The notes under the pieces were generated by a model. The model searched no databases. It was not told the DNA's origin and saw only the letters and a list, made by a program, of their open reading frames with translations. Of a DNA stretch of 64,000 nt, positions 10,987-21,740 are shown one piece after another (positions within the stretch are counted from its first letter, which is position 1; every line of letters begins with the position of its first letter). The stretch is taken from the NCBI GenBank assembly GCA_002081555.1, contig MZNV01001755.1, positions 1 through 64,000 on the forward strand, given 5' to 3'. Origin of the DNA: Protostelium mycophagum (Eukaryota > Evosea > Variosea > Protosteliida > Protosteliaceae). Position numbers and translations under genes: made by a program.

Positions 10987-13111
10987 ATGCTGAGAGTCAG
11001 ACAATGTGCGACCAACCTTCGTCCTCAGCCATCGAGATCGCTCTCCTGGTGGAAGAGGATTAAAGAGATCTGGCCGACATCGGCGCCAGAGGTCATCCTA
11101 TTTCAAGAGAGGATCCTCACACCTTCTTCTGCGAATCGATTCTGTCAACTGTATTCTTGGGGAAACGGATTTAATGGCCAGCTGGGTAATTGGTAATTCA
11201 GTCAAAATTGCCTCTAAAGAGGTCAGGACACGGATCACCAGATTCCATCGTGACACCAACGCTGATTCATGCTCTGTCAGAAGATACAATCACATCTTTC
11301 AGTTGTGGAATGGATCACGCAGCTGCGATTTCAGGTGCGCGTGCGCCATCACACAGAAGATCCATCCTCTTAAAACATGACAGAAAATGGATATGGCTGG
11401 TCATGGGGAGGTAATTCTCACATGCAAGTCGGTTCCATCAAACACTTTTTCGCCGATGAAGTCTTCGCTCCGGAAGCCATCGCTTCTATGTGGAACCAAT
11501 CCCTGAAGAAAGTCTCTTGTGGCTGGTTCCACAGCGTATTATTACAAGGTATGTACATATGTCGACAAGGTCTATTTTTATCCACAAAAATGCTCATGTA
11601 CATTGACACTGTGATCATGACTGTACACTGGCTTTTGCAGTTCGAATGAAATTTCAATTTACACCATTGTAGATGACGGGCAAGTTCAGGCCTGGGGGAA
11701 TAATTACAAGTACCAGTTGGGCCTCGGTAATACCTTCAACTTTAGGTGCGTTGCGCGCACTGCGTGGAAAATTGACTCGAAATAGCGAGCCCCAAACGCT
11801 CAATATTTTGAGCAGGAGGTCTGTCGTTGAGATATCTTGCGGAGCGCTTCATTCTGCGGCTGTGACAAAAGATGGACATCTGTACACATGGTATGACGTC
11901 TTTCTTTTGTTGAAGATATCTTATCAAAAATCCGGGTCGAACGTTATGCACCCCTGCAACAAGAGCAACAGCCGCGCTGTACAATGTGAAGATGTCTCCT
12001 GGCTCGTCTATTTATAGAACATTTACATAAATGAATAATCCAGGGGCTACAACGGGTCTGGACAACTGGGGCTGGCCGGCACAAAAGATGTCATCAGGCC
12101 CACACAAGTTGAATTTTCCATGAAAATTCAAAATGTCTCTTGTGGCTCTTTCCACACTCAAATTCTGACCGGTGAGATATCTTTAATGATGTCACAAAAA
12201 GAAACACGGACCAAACTTTTGATCCACTCGAACAGAAGAGGGCCAAGTGTTTGTGATTGGAGGGCCCACTGGAATTCTCAACTTGAAAGAAAAACCTTTT
12301 GACCCGTATTCGGTGGAGAATCACGCCAAGATGACACATAGACATGTACCTGTCAAGGTGAAGTAGTGAACATTTACTGGAGACACAGCTCTCAAGAAGT
12401 TCTTAGGCAAGCCACAAACCCAAATGCAGATTTTCTGGTCATAGACACAAAAAACATTTTGTACATCAAGGTGCAGCACAAAGATGACGCTCTGCGCCAA
12501 ACAACATCAATTACTTCTAGAAAAAGGAAGCAGTTCGACTGACTTTTATTGTGATTTTGCCGACACGGGCTCATCTTTACAGGTAAAATGTAAAGCCAAA
12601 ATAATCTCTCTTACCGCAGGCTACAACACGGGAGCTGGTCTCGATGGTGAGTCTTTAGTCGATTGATGGTTGTACTTTGCCTCATTTTTCGATGAAATTG
12701 AAGAGTTTTCAGAGGATGGAAAATTGTACATATGGAGGATCGAGGAGGACGAGATTGAAGCTGTAAAAGTTGATCGCTTTGATGGAAAAGTTAAGAAGGT
12801 GTCCATTAGTCCAACACACTGCGCGGTGATCACAGGTAAGCGTTGGCGTGTCGAAACCAAGATCTTTGACAGCGCCATAGAAGATAACAAAGTCTCCCTT
12901 TGGCCTGTTGAGGATCTCTTGAATGCTCAAGATCCAACTGTTCATCCTGCGCCAGATGGCAAAGTACGATTGCATTGTTGTTGATCTAAAAACTCCTCAG
13001 GAATTGGTCAACATATCTTGTGGGTGGGACTTCAATATGATGACCTGCCTGCTTCCAGAGGAAGACGCGACAAAGTTAATCAAGGCATTATACGAGACAC
13101 CAACGTTATAG
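10987..13111 (+). CDS. RCC1-repeat (beta-propeller) protein
   Basis: Many short exons encode successive RCC1 repeats: LYSWGNGFNGQLG, SFSCGMDHAAAIS, YGWSWGGNSHMQVG, KVSCGWFHSVLL, VQAWGNNYKYQLGLG, VEISCGALHSAAVTKDGHL, GYNGSGQLGLAG, NVSCGSFHTQILT, AGYNTGAGLD, DGKLYIW and NISCGWDF, ending LIKALYETPTL with stop. Pairs of W-G-x-G-QLG and S-C-G-x-x-H are the propeller hallmark. The N-terminus (MLRVRQCATNLRPQPSRSLS) is basic and acid-free, so a mitochondrial RCC1L-like role is possible; a guanine exchange or scaffold role is equally open. Most introns are clear (37 to 60 nt). Two junctions, near 11193 and 12364, keep frame only with introns of about 26 to 29 nt, and the junction near 12470-12522 is not resolved. 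Confidence 0.8.
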
Positions 13112-13610
13112 ATGATCATCTTTTCAGATCGCATAAAGAGTATCGGCGAAGCCGCAATATTTTCAGAGATCGATGTGATTTTCTTCTTCTGTCTAAAGAT
13201 CATCTATAAAATGAATAACAAGTGTCCAGAGTCTCTTCTTCTTGTGTTTCCTTCAGATTGAGAAGTTCCATTCGGTGTTTGGAGGGGGGGACGGAAAGCT
13301 CGAAGAAAAATAATTCCGAGGGGGGGAGGGCAACGAGAAATAACTGAGAGAAAAGGGTTGGAATCACTTCTCGAAGCAGGGAAAGCACAACACAGGTAGA
13401 TAGGGTTTCTTCTTCAGAGTTTGAATGTTTGTTTGAACGTGTTTGAGAGGAGAAAGAACGTCCGAAAGTTGGGCGTGATGGATCTTATCAGATATGTTTA
13501 ATATGGTCAAGATAATACTTGATTCAACTTGAAGAGGACAAGAGACTCTTGATTATTAAATTGTTGACACAAGAATATATACCGTTACCTTACTTATAAT
13601 TGTAGCGAGA
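13112..13610. other. Spacer upstream of eL19
   Basis: Contains purine-rich, G-run sequence (about 13280-13335) and no supported gene. It should hold the eL19 promoter. Confidence 0.45.
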
Positions 13611-14486
13611 ATGGTCTCTTTAAAGTTGCACAAACGCCTCGCCGCGAGCATTCTTAAGTGCGGTAAGAGAAAGGTCTGGCTCGACCCCAACGAGATCAAC
13701 GAGATCTCCCTCGCCAACTCCCGTAGGTTTTTTAATACATCATCCAAAATCTTTCTTTTTCCTGATCTTCATCAGGCCAAAACATCAGACGTTTGGTGAA
13801 GGATGGTTACATCATCAAGAAGCCCCAAGTCGTCCACTCTAGATCTCGCGTCAGAGCTCACCTCGAGGCCAAGAGAAAGGGACGTCACACCGGTATTGGT
13901 AAGAGAAAGGGTACACGCGAGGCCCGTCTCCCCACCAAGATCCTCTGGATCAGAAGACAGAGAGTCTTGAGAAGACTCCTCAAGAAGTACCGTGAGGCTA
14001 AGAAGATCGACAAGCACTTGTAAGTAGTCTTTGATATTTACTTTGTTTTTTGGTTGTCGGATGTGATGGGTTGATCCGATTTAATGTTATATTAGGTACC
14101 ACGACTTGTACCTCAAGTCCAAAGGAAACGTCTTCAAGAACAAGCGTGTGTTGATCGAGTACATCCACAAGGCCAAGGCCGAGCAGACCCGCGAGAAGGA
14201 GCTGCAAGAGCAGGTTGAGGCCCGCAAGGTCCGCAGCAAGGCTCTCCGTGAGAAGAGAAACGCTGCCGAGAAGAAGGCCGAGGAGGAGGGAGTCATCATC
14301 AAGGTTGAGGAGAAGCCCGCCAAGAAGACTGCCGCCAAGAAGGAGGCTGCCCCCAAGGAGGCCCCCAAGAAGGAGGCTGCTGCCCCCGCCCCTGCCCCTG
14401 CTGCTGCTCCAGCCAAGGAGGCCGCTCCCGCCAAGAAGGCCGCTGCTTCTGCCCCCAAGAAGGACGGAAAGGCCCCCAAGAAATAA
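13611..14486 (+). CDS. RPL19: Large-subunit ribosomal protein eL19, 248 aa
   Basis: Three exons, 13611-13722, 13776-14019 and 14096-14486, summing to 249 codons with stop. The sequence [20 protein letters not shown], then [42 protein letters not shown] and [17 protein letters not shown] is the conserved eL19 body of the cytosolic 60S subunit. The last about 70 residues form a Lys/Ala/Pro-rich tail ([17 protein letters not shown] pattern), which makes this protein about 50 residues longer than the usual 196-residue form. Codon use is strongly biased to C- and G-ending codons (AAG, CGC, GCC), as expected for a highly expressed gene, and clearly unlike its neighbours. Confidence 0.97.
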
Positions 14487-14762
14487 GAGTCCGGTACCTA
14501 TAAAACTCGGTTCCCTGCAGAGACGCGTGTTGCTCGAGACACCTTTATTACCTTGTATTTTATTTTTTAGACATATCGTCACCAATTGTACAAAATTCGT
14601 ATTTGGTCTATTTGAATTTGTGTAGAAGAGAAGGAGGTTGTCTGGCTGATTTAGAGTTTCACTTGAGGAGAAAGACAACACTGTGAACGAGCGAGTGTGT
14701 AATTATTACTTGTTCATTTGCTGTTGTAGACTCATCAGACCAAACACCATCTCAACATTTTG

Positions 14763-16588
14763 ATGGAAAGCGAGGAACAGGTCTTCAAGTCGAGACAGAG
14801 ATTATACAATCTGCAATTAGAGACATTGCGACAGCAGCGCGCACTATTTCAGAAGAAGGACGCCATCTTAAAGACAACAAGAGAGGAGACACCCCCACCC
14901 GAATACACTCTTTCCGTAATCGACAGGTGATTGTTTTTGTTTTTGAAACACGTCACATATACACATGATAACATTGTATTTCCTATGGTTTACCATCCCT
15001 TGATCTAATCATGATCAGAGAGTTCCAAGCGTTAAGTACACAGTTAGATCGTAGAGTGACATCACTCTGTGACTACGAATCTCTGGAAGTGTTACCGGCA
15101 GCCGCTCGTTATTTTAAAGCACAGCAACAAAGCGAAGGTGTGTGATCTTCCATGTTTTAAGCGTCTCCGAATCAAATTTGCCCTTCAATTAGATGTACAT
15201 GTGATCATCCTCTGAGATTGCCAGGTACAATCGCTTCTTCGCTCGCTTCCTTAGCAGAATTAGCAGAGACACACGCAGATACATCTCACAGACAATAATC
15301 GACCAATTAAATAAAAAAATGGTTGGCGATCAGATAGTGGATCCGGCACTGGACACGCCTTTAGACACCACAAATAAAATAACAGAGAGCCCCGTGAAAG
15401 TCACACAACAAACAGAAGAACAAGAACGAGAGAAGACACCAGAAAAGGAGGATGAGAAGTCAGAAAGTGCAGAGATCCCACAAAACCCAGAAACTTCACC
15501 AGAGAGTCCAAAGAGTTCACCGAGTTTAAAAGATCCAGAAGCTCCACAAAACTCTGGACACTCTGAGAATCTAGAAAAGCAAGAAAATGTTGAAATTTCA
15601 CAAATTCTAGAAAATTCAGAAAAAGAAGAAATTTCAGAAAATATTGAAAAAGAGAAAGAAAATTCAGAAGACATCACGAAACCCTCAGAAGAACCTGTAT
15701 CAGAAGATGCAGAGAAGAAGCAGGGTGACTTCCCCTCGCTTCCAAAAATAGAAGGTACATCGGCTCCACACCGAAGTATCAACATACTCAACCCTTTGGT
15801 CTTTGACACCCCTCCCTCCTTCAAAGACATCATTCCATCCCTCCCCCCCCTCTCCCTCCCCCCCTTGAGTTCCATAAGACCCCCCACGTCATCTATGAAC
15901 GACCCCCTCCCACCTATTTCATCGCTAAAAACAGAAGACAATGAAGAAAAAGAGAGGCCGGGGAAGAGATCGAAGCCGGGACCGGAAAGTGTGGAGATAA
16001 TCGATTTGGAGTCGAACGATGATGTCAACCTGCCTCCACGAGGTATTTATAGACATTTAAAAAGGAATGTACTTGATATAGATTTTAATACTCGCAGACT
16101 TGAAGCATCCACACATGCAGCGGCCCATGCCGGAAGGTTTTCTTCCCAGACATCCGATACAGCACCTCAATTTCCTGTCCCCCCTTCGTTCCCCTGACAC
16201 CCCCACTTCTCCCTCCCTCCCCCCAGAATCCTCGCTGAATCAACAGAAGCTTCCGCGCGGCTCAAAAGTCAACGGGGACATGAGCGATCAAGACATTACA
16301 AAGTATGCAAAGGAGTTGATGGACAGAACATTAAGTAATGGAACTTACTTTCGATTCGCCACCATTGAGGAGAGTTGGTTGTCTATCGGAAGAGGTGTGA
16401 TCCAAGAGACAATGAAGAGGGCAGAAGCGAATTCACAAACCTCAAAGAAGAGGAGATAAAACGATCCAGAAGATGCAGTACAGTTTTTTGTGCGTCATTT
16501 CTATGTAAAAGAGGAGATACAAACACATTTGATGGCTGGTCAATTCGGTCGAAGAACTTGGACAGAAGCACCCGCCGACTATGGGTAG
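14763..16588 (+). CDS. Acidic, low-complexity protein of unknown function
   Basis: Starts MESEEQVFKSRQRLYNLQLE, a predicted coiled coil (residues about 1 to 40). Exon 2 joins as IDREFQALSTQLDRRV. Exon 3 joins in frame via a donor near 15141 to give EGVYNRFFARFLSRISRD, continuing through LNKKMVGDQ, so the ATG at 15319 is internal. A long Glu/Pro/Ser-rich stretch (TPEKEDEKSESAE, SPESPKSSPSLK) and a basic patch (GKRSKPG) follow, then a folded-looking end (DITKYAKELMDRTLSNGTY, FRFATIEESWLSIGR). Two ends are possible: read-through to TSKKRR and a stop at 16459, or splicing of 16394-16471 to EDAVQFFVRHFYVKEEIQ, ending APADYG with a stop at 16588. I recognise no family; nuclear scaffolding is only a guess. 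Confidence 0.65.
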
Positions 16589-17053
16589 ATGTTAGTCGGC
16601 CTCCAATATCTGGGCGATTTGGACCTTTATTCTTGGTCTGCTGCCACCTCAGGGTATGTATTTTGCGTGAGACATGGATGACGCGAAATTGATCAATTTC
16701 ACATCAGTAAGTACAGACGACGAGATGCGACGTTTGGTACAAGGCGAACATAGACCTAACCGTCGCGGATGGATGTCCAACTGGGTGAATTCTCAAGCCA
16801 TCAGCACCTGCTTGAGCCAACAGCCGATGGATCGATCGCCGATGATGCACCATTTCGAATCCACGTAACACGATTTTCCTTGAAATTTTTCGCCGATTTT
16901 CGGGCCGCGAGGAAGAAGTGATCCACTTGGCCATTATAAATTCCACCACTTTCTGGACCATTCCAGATTTCACTCACAAACATCAATAAACAGAAAAACG
17001 ATACAGGTAACATCAACAGACACACGTGACAATGATGTCTAAAAAAGCGCAGA
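16589..17053. other. Spacer with a 64-codon open frame
   Basis: Holds an open frame 16674-16868 on the plus strand (MDDAKLINFTSVSTDDEM start) with no family match and no splice support. The rest is probably the promoter of the next gene. Confidence 0.35.
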
Positions 17054-18427
17054 ATGGGAGCAGAACCCCAACTCAACATCACCGCGCAACACGAAGAATT
17101 TCATGACAAGAGATCCAAGAGGGGACGCAGAGCTGCATGCTTTGTGCGCTTCATCTCCTTTTTGGTTTTTGTCAAACTCGCTTTGACCCTTGGAACCTTT
17201 GCATTCCTTCAATTAAGACCTGCCCAGACAGTCACCCTCGCCCCTTTTGAGACTCAGGAGGTCAGATTCTGCCCTTCTTGGTTCAGTGGAATTGATGTGG
17301 TAGCTCCTTTCCCCGCTAATGAGTGAGTTTTTGTTATGCTGGGTATTGATTTAATATGAAAATGTGGTGACAAATTGAAAAAAAAGATGTTTGATGTATG
17401 GACATTGACGTTGCCTAGGTGGGTTACAGTGCACAAATTCAAGGGACGTCCCAATGTTACCGATGATGCCCAGGTTTACGACGTGGAATACAAGGCCGAT
17501 TTGAAGGCTGGCCAATTCGGTCGCACACACACTCGCAGCTACTACTTCCCCGCAGGCACCGTCTTCGATCTTAACTTCGAGGCTTCTTCTCCCGTCAACT
17601 TCATGATTCTTCATCCTGAACATAGACGTTCGCACAAGGAGAGACACTGGTCTCCCAGATCAGAAGACTCTGGAGAGAAGGAACATCACAAGCACAGAGA
17701 AGGCCATCATGAGAAGTCTCAAGAGGAAAGCAAATACCAACCTGAGGAGCAGAAGCCCACTCCTTCTAATGGAAGACACCACGGTCAGATCTACATCCCC
17801 CTCTTCATGTTTCTGATCATCCTCAGGGGCTGTTACCGCGAGCGAGTTCCGTGTCTCTGCCTCTGGAGGCCGTTACGATCTTGTCTTTTCTCTTCCTCGT
17901 AACACTACCGAGGGTGCCCGTGTGTCCACTCGTATCTCTGCCTCAATGAAGACGATCGACATCTCTCGCAGCTGCCCTGTTCGCAGCTCCCTCACTAGCG
18001 GACAAAGGTGATGATCATACCAGATGTGATTTTAATCAACTCATTTTTCTTTCAGACACGTCCGCGTTCACCACAAGCACACCAGAGAACACGTTGTCCT
18101 TGTTGCCTCTCCTTACGCTCGTAGCTCTTCCGTCGTCTATGTTCGCCTTGTGCCCAATGGCCACAAGTTTGCCGTCGCATCTGGTGAGTGCTTCATCTCT
18201 CTTCTTTGCATTAATTTCATGTCATCTGACGCGAACAAGGCGTCCTCTTTGCTGTCTGGGTCCTCCTCCGTCTGGTTAGCAGATTCCTCAGAGCCCACTC
18301 CGCACCCCGCACTGGCCAAGGAAAATGTTTCTGGTCCAGATTGTGCAAGAGAAACAACACAGTGCAATACTCCCCCATCCTCCAAGTTGAGCCTCAAGTC
18401 CAAGTTGTTTACCCTGGACAAAACTAA
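17054..18427 (+). CDS. Two-pass membrane protein with a large luminal/extracellular loop
   Basis: Five exons. A short N-terminus with a basic stretch (KRSKRGRR) precedes TM1 (FVRFISFLVFVKLALTLGTF, residues about 35 to 55). A loop of about 250 residues follows, with YYFPAGTVFDLNFEASSPV, a His/Glu-rich insert (HHKHREGHHEKSQEE) that looks disordered, and a beta-rich end. TM2 (GVLFAVWVLLRLVSRFLRAH) lies near the C-terminus and a short tail ends VVYPGQN. Intron 4 runs from GCATCTG|gtgag to gaacaag|GCGTCC. I do not recognise the family. The topology suggests a surface or endomembrane protein of about 370 residues. Confidence 0.75.
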
Positions 18428-18780
18428 ACTTTGAACATAAACGATACTTTGTCTATGGATTCGTTGGAGGGTTTCTGTTCCAGACTTACTGTGGTGGTTG
18501 AGTGTGATGAACAGCAATGATGAGGGCAGAAATATTTTTAATCTCTGACTTTCGGAATCTTCCGAATTTTATTGTTTTGTTGTTTTCTGCACCGAACACC
18601 CTTTTTTGAACAACAACAATTCGTAGATGAATGCTGCTCTCGATGATGCACTGAAGAAACAACCTTGAAGATCCTTTGATCATGAGGAATTATGAAAGCC
18701 AGAATTTGGTTGTAGATTGTTCGAAATTTCCCGACAGCAGAACAACACGAGCCTGGTCATCACGAACTTGTATATAGACG
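18428..18780. other. Spacer upstream of the Yippee gene
   Basis: No gene supported. One GTTGTAGA word lies near 18709. Confidence 0.4.
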
Positions 18781-19272
18781 ATGGGCAGAAAATACATCTT
18801 GGAAATCACTGGACCGGAAGTGTGGTGCTGTAAAATATGTAAGACACCCCTCGTGGACTCTAATTTGATGTTATCCAATGTAAGAATAATAATCATCAAT
18901 TGACGCTGTGATTACGATCTTAACCTCACAGAATTATACGTCGAGCACCGGACAAGCATTCCTCTTCACTCAAGCGTATGTATTATTCATCACAATGTAC
19001 ACTCTGACACCAATAGCTCTAATGTTTGTCACGGACGATCGAGACAAGAAACTTTGAAGAGCGGAGTGTATGTCATCTGCGATCTTCATTGCGTGAATTG
19101 TTATGCCCGCTTGGGTTGGCACTATGTAAGAAAAGGCATCAAAGACATCAAGGCAGCTCATTCTCTGCAGGAGGAGTCTCATAAAGAAGAGCAGAAATAC
19201 AAAGAAGGCAAATGTGTTTTGGAGAAACAGCAGATCTCTCTAGTGAACCGAATGAGCGATAAAGACGAATAA
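18781..19272 (+). CDS. Yippee-like zinc-binding protein, 117 aa
   Basis: Four exons, 18781-18879, 18932-18975, 19017-19125 and 19171-19272, summing to exactly 118 codons. The sequence MGRKYILEITGPEVWCCKIC, the motif STGQAFLFTQASNVCHGRS, HCVNCYARLGWHY and KYKEGKCVLEK are the Yippee fold, with two Cys-x2-Cys pairs (KIC-region and CVNC) binding one zinc. Splicing out 19126-19170 (45 nt) restores the usual eight residues between GWHY and KYKEGK; retaining it would add 15 residues in frame. Yippee proteins act near centrosomes and the nucleolus, and in the CTLH E3 ligase complex (YPEL5); the role here is not shown. Confidence 0.93.
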
Positions 19273-19367
19273 ACACCTTCTGATTTGAGAAAATGATCAT
19301 CCATTCAGAGAATGGCATCATCCTTTCCGTCCAAAAACATTTCAAAAACCGAGAACCACTTCTGGTC

Positions 19368-20470
19368 ATGCCACCCAAACCATCAAGAGGAGGATCTTCA
19401 GGCAGCAGAGGAGGGAGATCAAACGATTCCAGAGAAGTCAGACTCTCCAAACTCGTGTCTTGTAGGGAGAAGAGTTCTGTTGTAAAAATAATGACGAAGT
19501 TTTAGTTGTCCTTCGTCATGGCGCAGACAAATGCAATCTTTCTCTGGACAAAGGAGGTGATGCCTGCGATCATCTATAGTGGATTGATTTCTTGGAAGGT
19601 TTTGCCAAAGTCGATGAGCTTCTCGCACTCCCAGATTTCACAAAGAATTCTTTTACAGTCGATGAATTGAAGGCGGTCGTCGCCAACAACGACAAGCAGG
19701 TAACTGTCCTCTAATCTGTGTCTGATTTAAATCATGACATGATTTAGAGGTTTTTCATGGAGGATCGAGATGGTACATTGTACATTAGAGCTAACCAAGG
19801 CCATTCTCTTCAGGTTCGTTCAAACAACTTCCACAAAAAGTACTCATCCATCTCTATAGATAGAACAGCTCGCCACAAAATTAATCACACCAGAGAATGT
19901 CTCACAGTACCCAGTCGTGATCCACGGTACTTACCGTAAATTCTGGCCGTTAATTAAGCCACAAGGACTCAGTAAGATGGGCCGTAACCATGTACATTTT
20001 GCCAAAGGATTGGTGGGTCAAGATGACGTCATCAGTGGTGCGTTGTAGATTCAGAAGATTTTTCCCCTGATTTTTGAAGGGTTCAGAAAGACGAGTGACG
20101 TGTTGATCTACCTTGATATAGCGGCCGCAGTTAAAGGTCGGTGATTTACATAATTACAACGTCGTAGATGCTGAAATGGTCAGACGGAATTATTTTTGAA
20201 GAATCTGCTAACGGTGTCATCTTGACACCAGGCGTCAATGGTATTATCGAGCCAAAATATTTCAGCAAGGTACATAATGTTTTATTGTTTTGTTGGACAC
20301 GGTTATTACCCTTAACTTGCCTCGTTAAGGAACTTTGGATTTTTGTTTCGTTTGTATTATGTTTTATCTTTCCTAGCACATCTGAGAGTTTTTCCCCAAC
20401 GACCTGATGTTTGTAGGTCCTCGACACACAAACGATGCAGCCCTTCGACCCAGACTTTCCAAAAGAATAA
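19368..20470 (+). CDS. TPT1: tRNA 2'-phosphotransferase (Tpt1/KptA), 228 aa
   Basis: Eight exons (19368-19461, 19506-19556, 19599-19699, 19748-19813, 19860-20037, 20080-20136, 20184-20269, 20417-20470) sum to 229 codons. The enzyme moves the splice-junction 2'-phosphate of tRNA to NAD+, giving ADP-ribose 1'',2''-cyclic phosphate. Seen: LSFVLRHGAD-type motif (LSKLVSFVLRHGADK), GGFAKVDELLALPDF, NDKQRF, IRANQGHS, VIHGTYRKFWPLI, GLSKMGRNHVHFA, DVLIYLDIAAAVKDGI and FEESANGVILTPG, covering the catalytic Arg-His-Arg-Arg set. The N-terminus is Arg/Gly/Ser-rich. The intron before DGIIF uses the acceptor at 20183, since earlier AG sites break the frame. Confidence 0.95.
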
Positions 20471-20622
20471 AGATATCAAGTCCTCTTTGCTCGTCTACAA
20501 CATTGTAGTTTTGTGCTGTGTGAACGTAATTTGTGGAAAACTCGCGGAGAATACATCGTCTCAAGTTTTGGAATTTTCTGAGGTGAAAAAGCGAGGTTTG
20601 ATTCCACAACACACACACAAAA

Positions 20623-21519
20623 ATGAGACGACTTTCAGAACTCTGCACACCAATACTCGTATTTGTTGCTTTCGTCCTTCTCATCGTCTCAATCGGTCAG
20701 TTTAATTCGTCGAAAGATGTTCGTAAGTTCTAAACGAGGCGATCAGGTACACCGTGGTACCGGTTGAGGGTAGAAGGAGAGCTCAACGGACACCTCTGTC
20801 GAAACCTGACTCTATTAGGATGGAGGGATATGTGGCAGTATAACACAGGCCATCCCTCTTGTGAATCTTCCAACGGCAAGTAAGGTGATGACACCGTATA
20901 AATACGGCCTAATCCCACAGATATACCTGGACTGTGGAATGCAGTCGCGGTAATGAGACCAGATTGAGCCCTCTGTTGGAGCCTGTCTGCAGTTTCAAAT
21001 CTGCTTCACTGGCTACTCTTGGTCTGATGAGTACCGCTCTACTCTGCGGGCTGTTGATCACCATCTTCACCATACTGAATTTCTTTGTGTTTTATGAGCC
21101 CAGGGACATTCTCAAAGCTTGGTGTGTCAAACTGTCAGCTTTCTCTGGCCTCTTAACTTTCAGTAAGCCATCTCATTATTTTATAATCGATATCTGGACT
21201 TTCAATAACAAAGATAGCACAAAAACAATTACAAAAAGATTTTATATAAAACAAACAATAAATACATAAATGTAATGATGATCCAGCCTCTGTGATGGTG
21301 TACGGCATGAGGTTTACACGGAACACCGGTCAGAAATTTGGCTTCCTCTGGAATGAAGATGACATCGACGTAAACATGAGACATCTCAATGTGTGGCACG
21401 GCCCGATTGGTTGGGCCTTAGCTCTGGTGGCTTGCATGATCTACTCGGTGCTCACCATGGTATTCCATTACATCAGCCACAGAGTGGAGAATCAATGGTA
21501 CCAAGCAATCGATAAATGA
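20623..21519 (+). CDS. Four-pass membrane protein, claudin/PMP22-like layout
   Basis: Exons read MRRLSELCTPILVFVAFVLL (TM1), then a first extracellular loop with a Cys pair (GHLCRNLTLLGWRDMW and HPSCESSNGKYTWTVECS, with N-glycosylation sites), TM2 (ASLATLGLMSTALLCGLLIT), TM3 (KLSAFSGLLTFTSVMVYG), a second loop, and TM4 (IGWALALVACMIYSVLTMVF), ending ENQWYQAIDK. The first intron is taken as 51 nt (20728-20778), because the shorter 24-nt choice gives a less likely junction. Four segments with a Cys-bearing first loop resemble claudin/PMP22/tetraspan families, but no family signature is exact. Confidence 0.75.
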
Positions 21520-21740
21520 GATGATAGTGGACTCATTTCTTTCATTTGTTTTTTCAAATTTGTGCTGCCAATCTGTTGCTAAATTCAAATTTAAGAAGAC
21601 AGAAGAGTGTACGAAGAACAGGTAGAGAGCCGTTTCTTCATTTGTAAGATGAGACATCTCACAATGGTATTTACACTGACTCTTCTTCACTCTCTGAGTT
21701 ATTTTTCCTTTCGTTGAACCTCTTTAACTCTTTTGAAAAA
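21520..21740. other. 3' spacer between convergent genes
   Basis: Between the four-TM gene (+) and the last exon of the ICE2-like gene (-). No gene seen. Confidence 0.4.

Noticed and set aside
12484-12666. Separate small gene inside the RCC1 locus
   Set aside because: Its AGYNTGAGLD motif continues the RCC1 repeat pattern.
14087-14625. Long frames antisense and out of frame to eL19
   Set aside because: Caused by the biased codon use of the Lys/Ala tail.
15330-16028. 232-codon minus-strand frame opposite the acidic protein
   Set aside because: Ser/Phe-rich mirror of the Glu/Pro-rich coding strand; no domain, no splicing.
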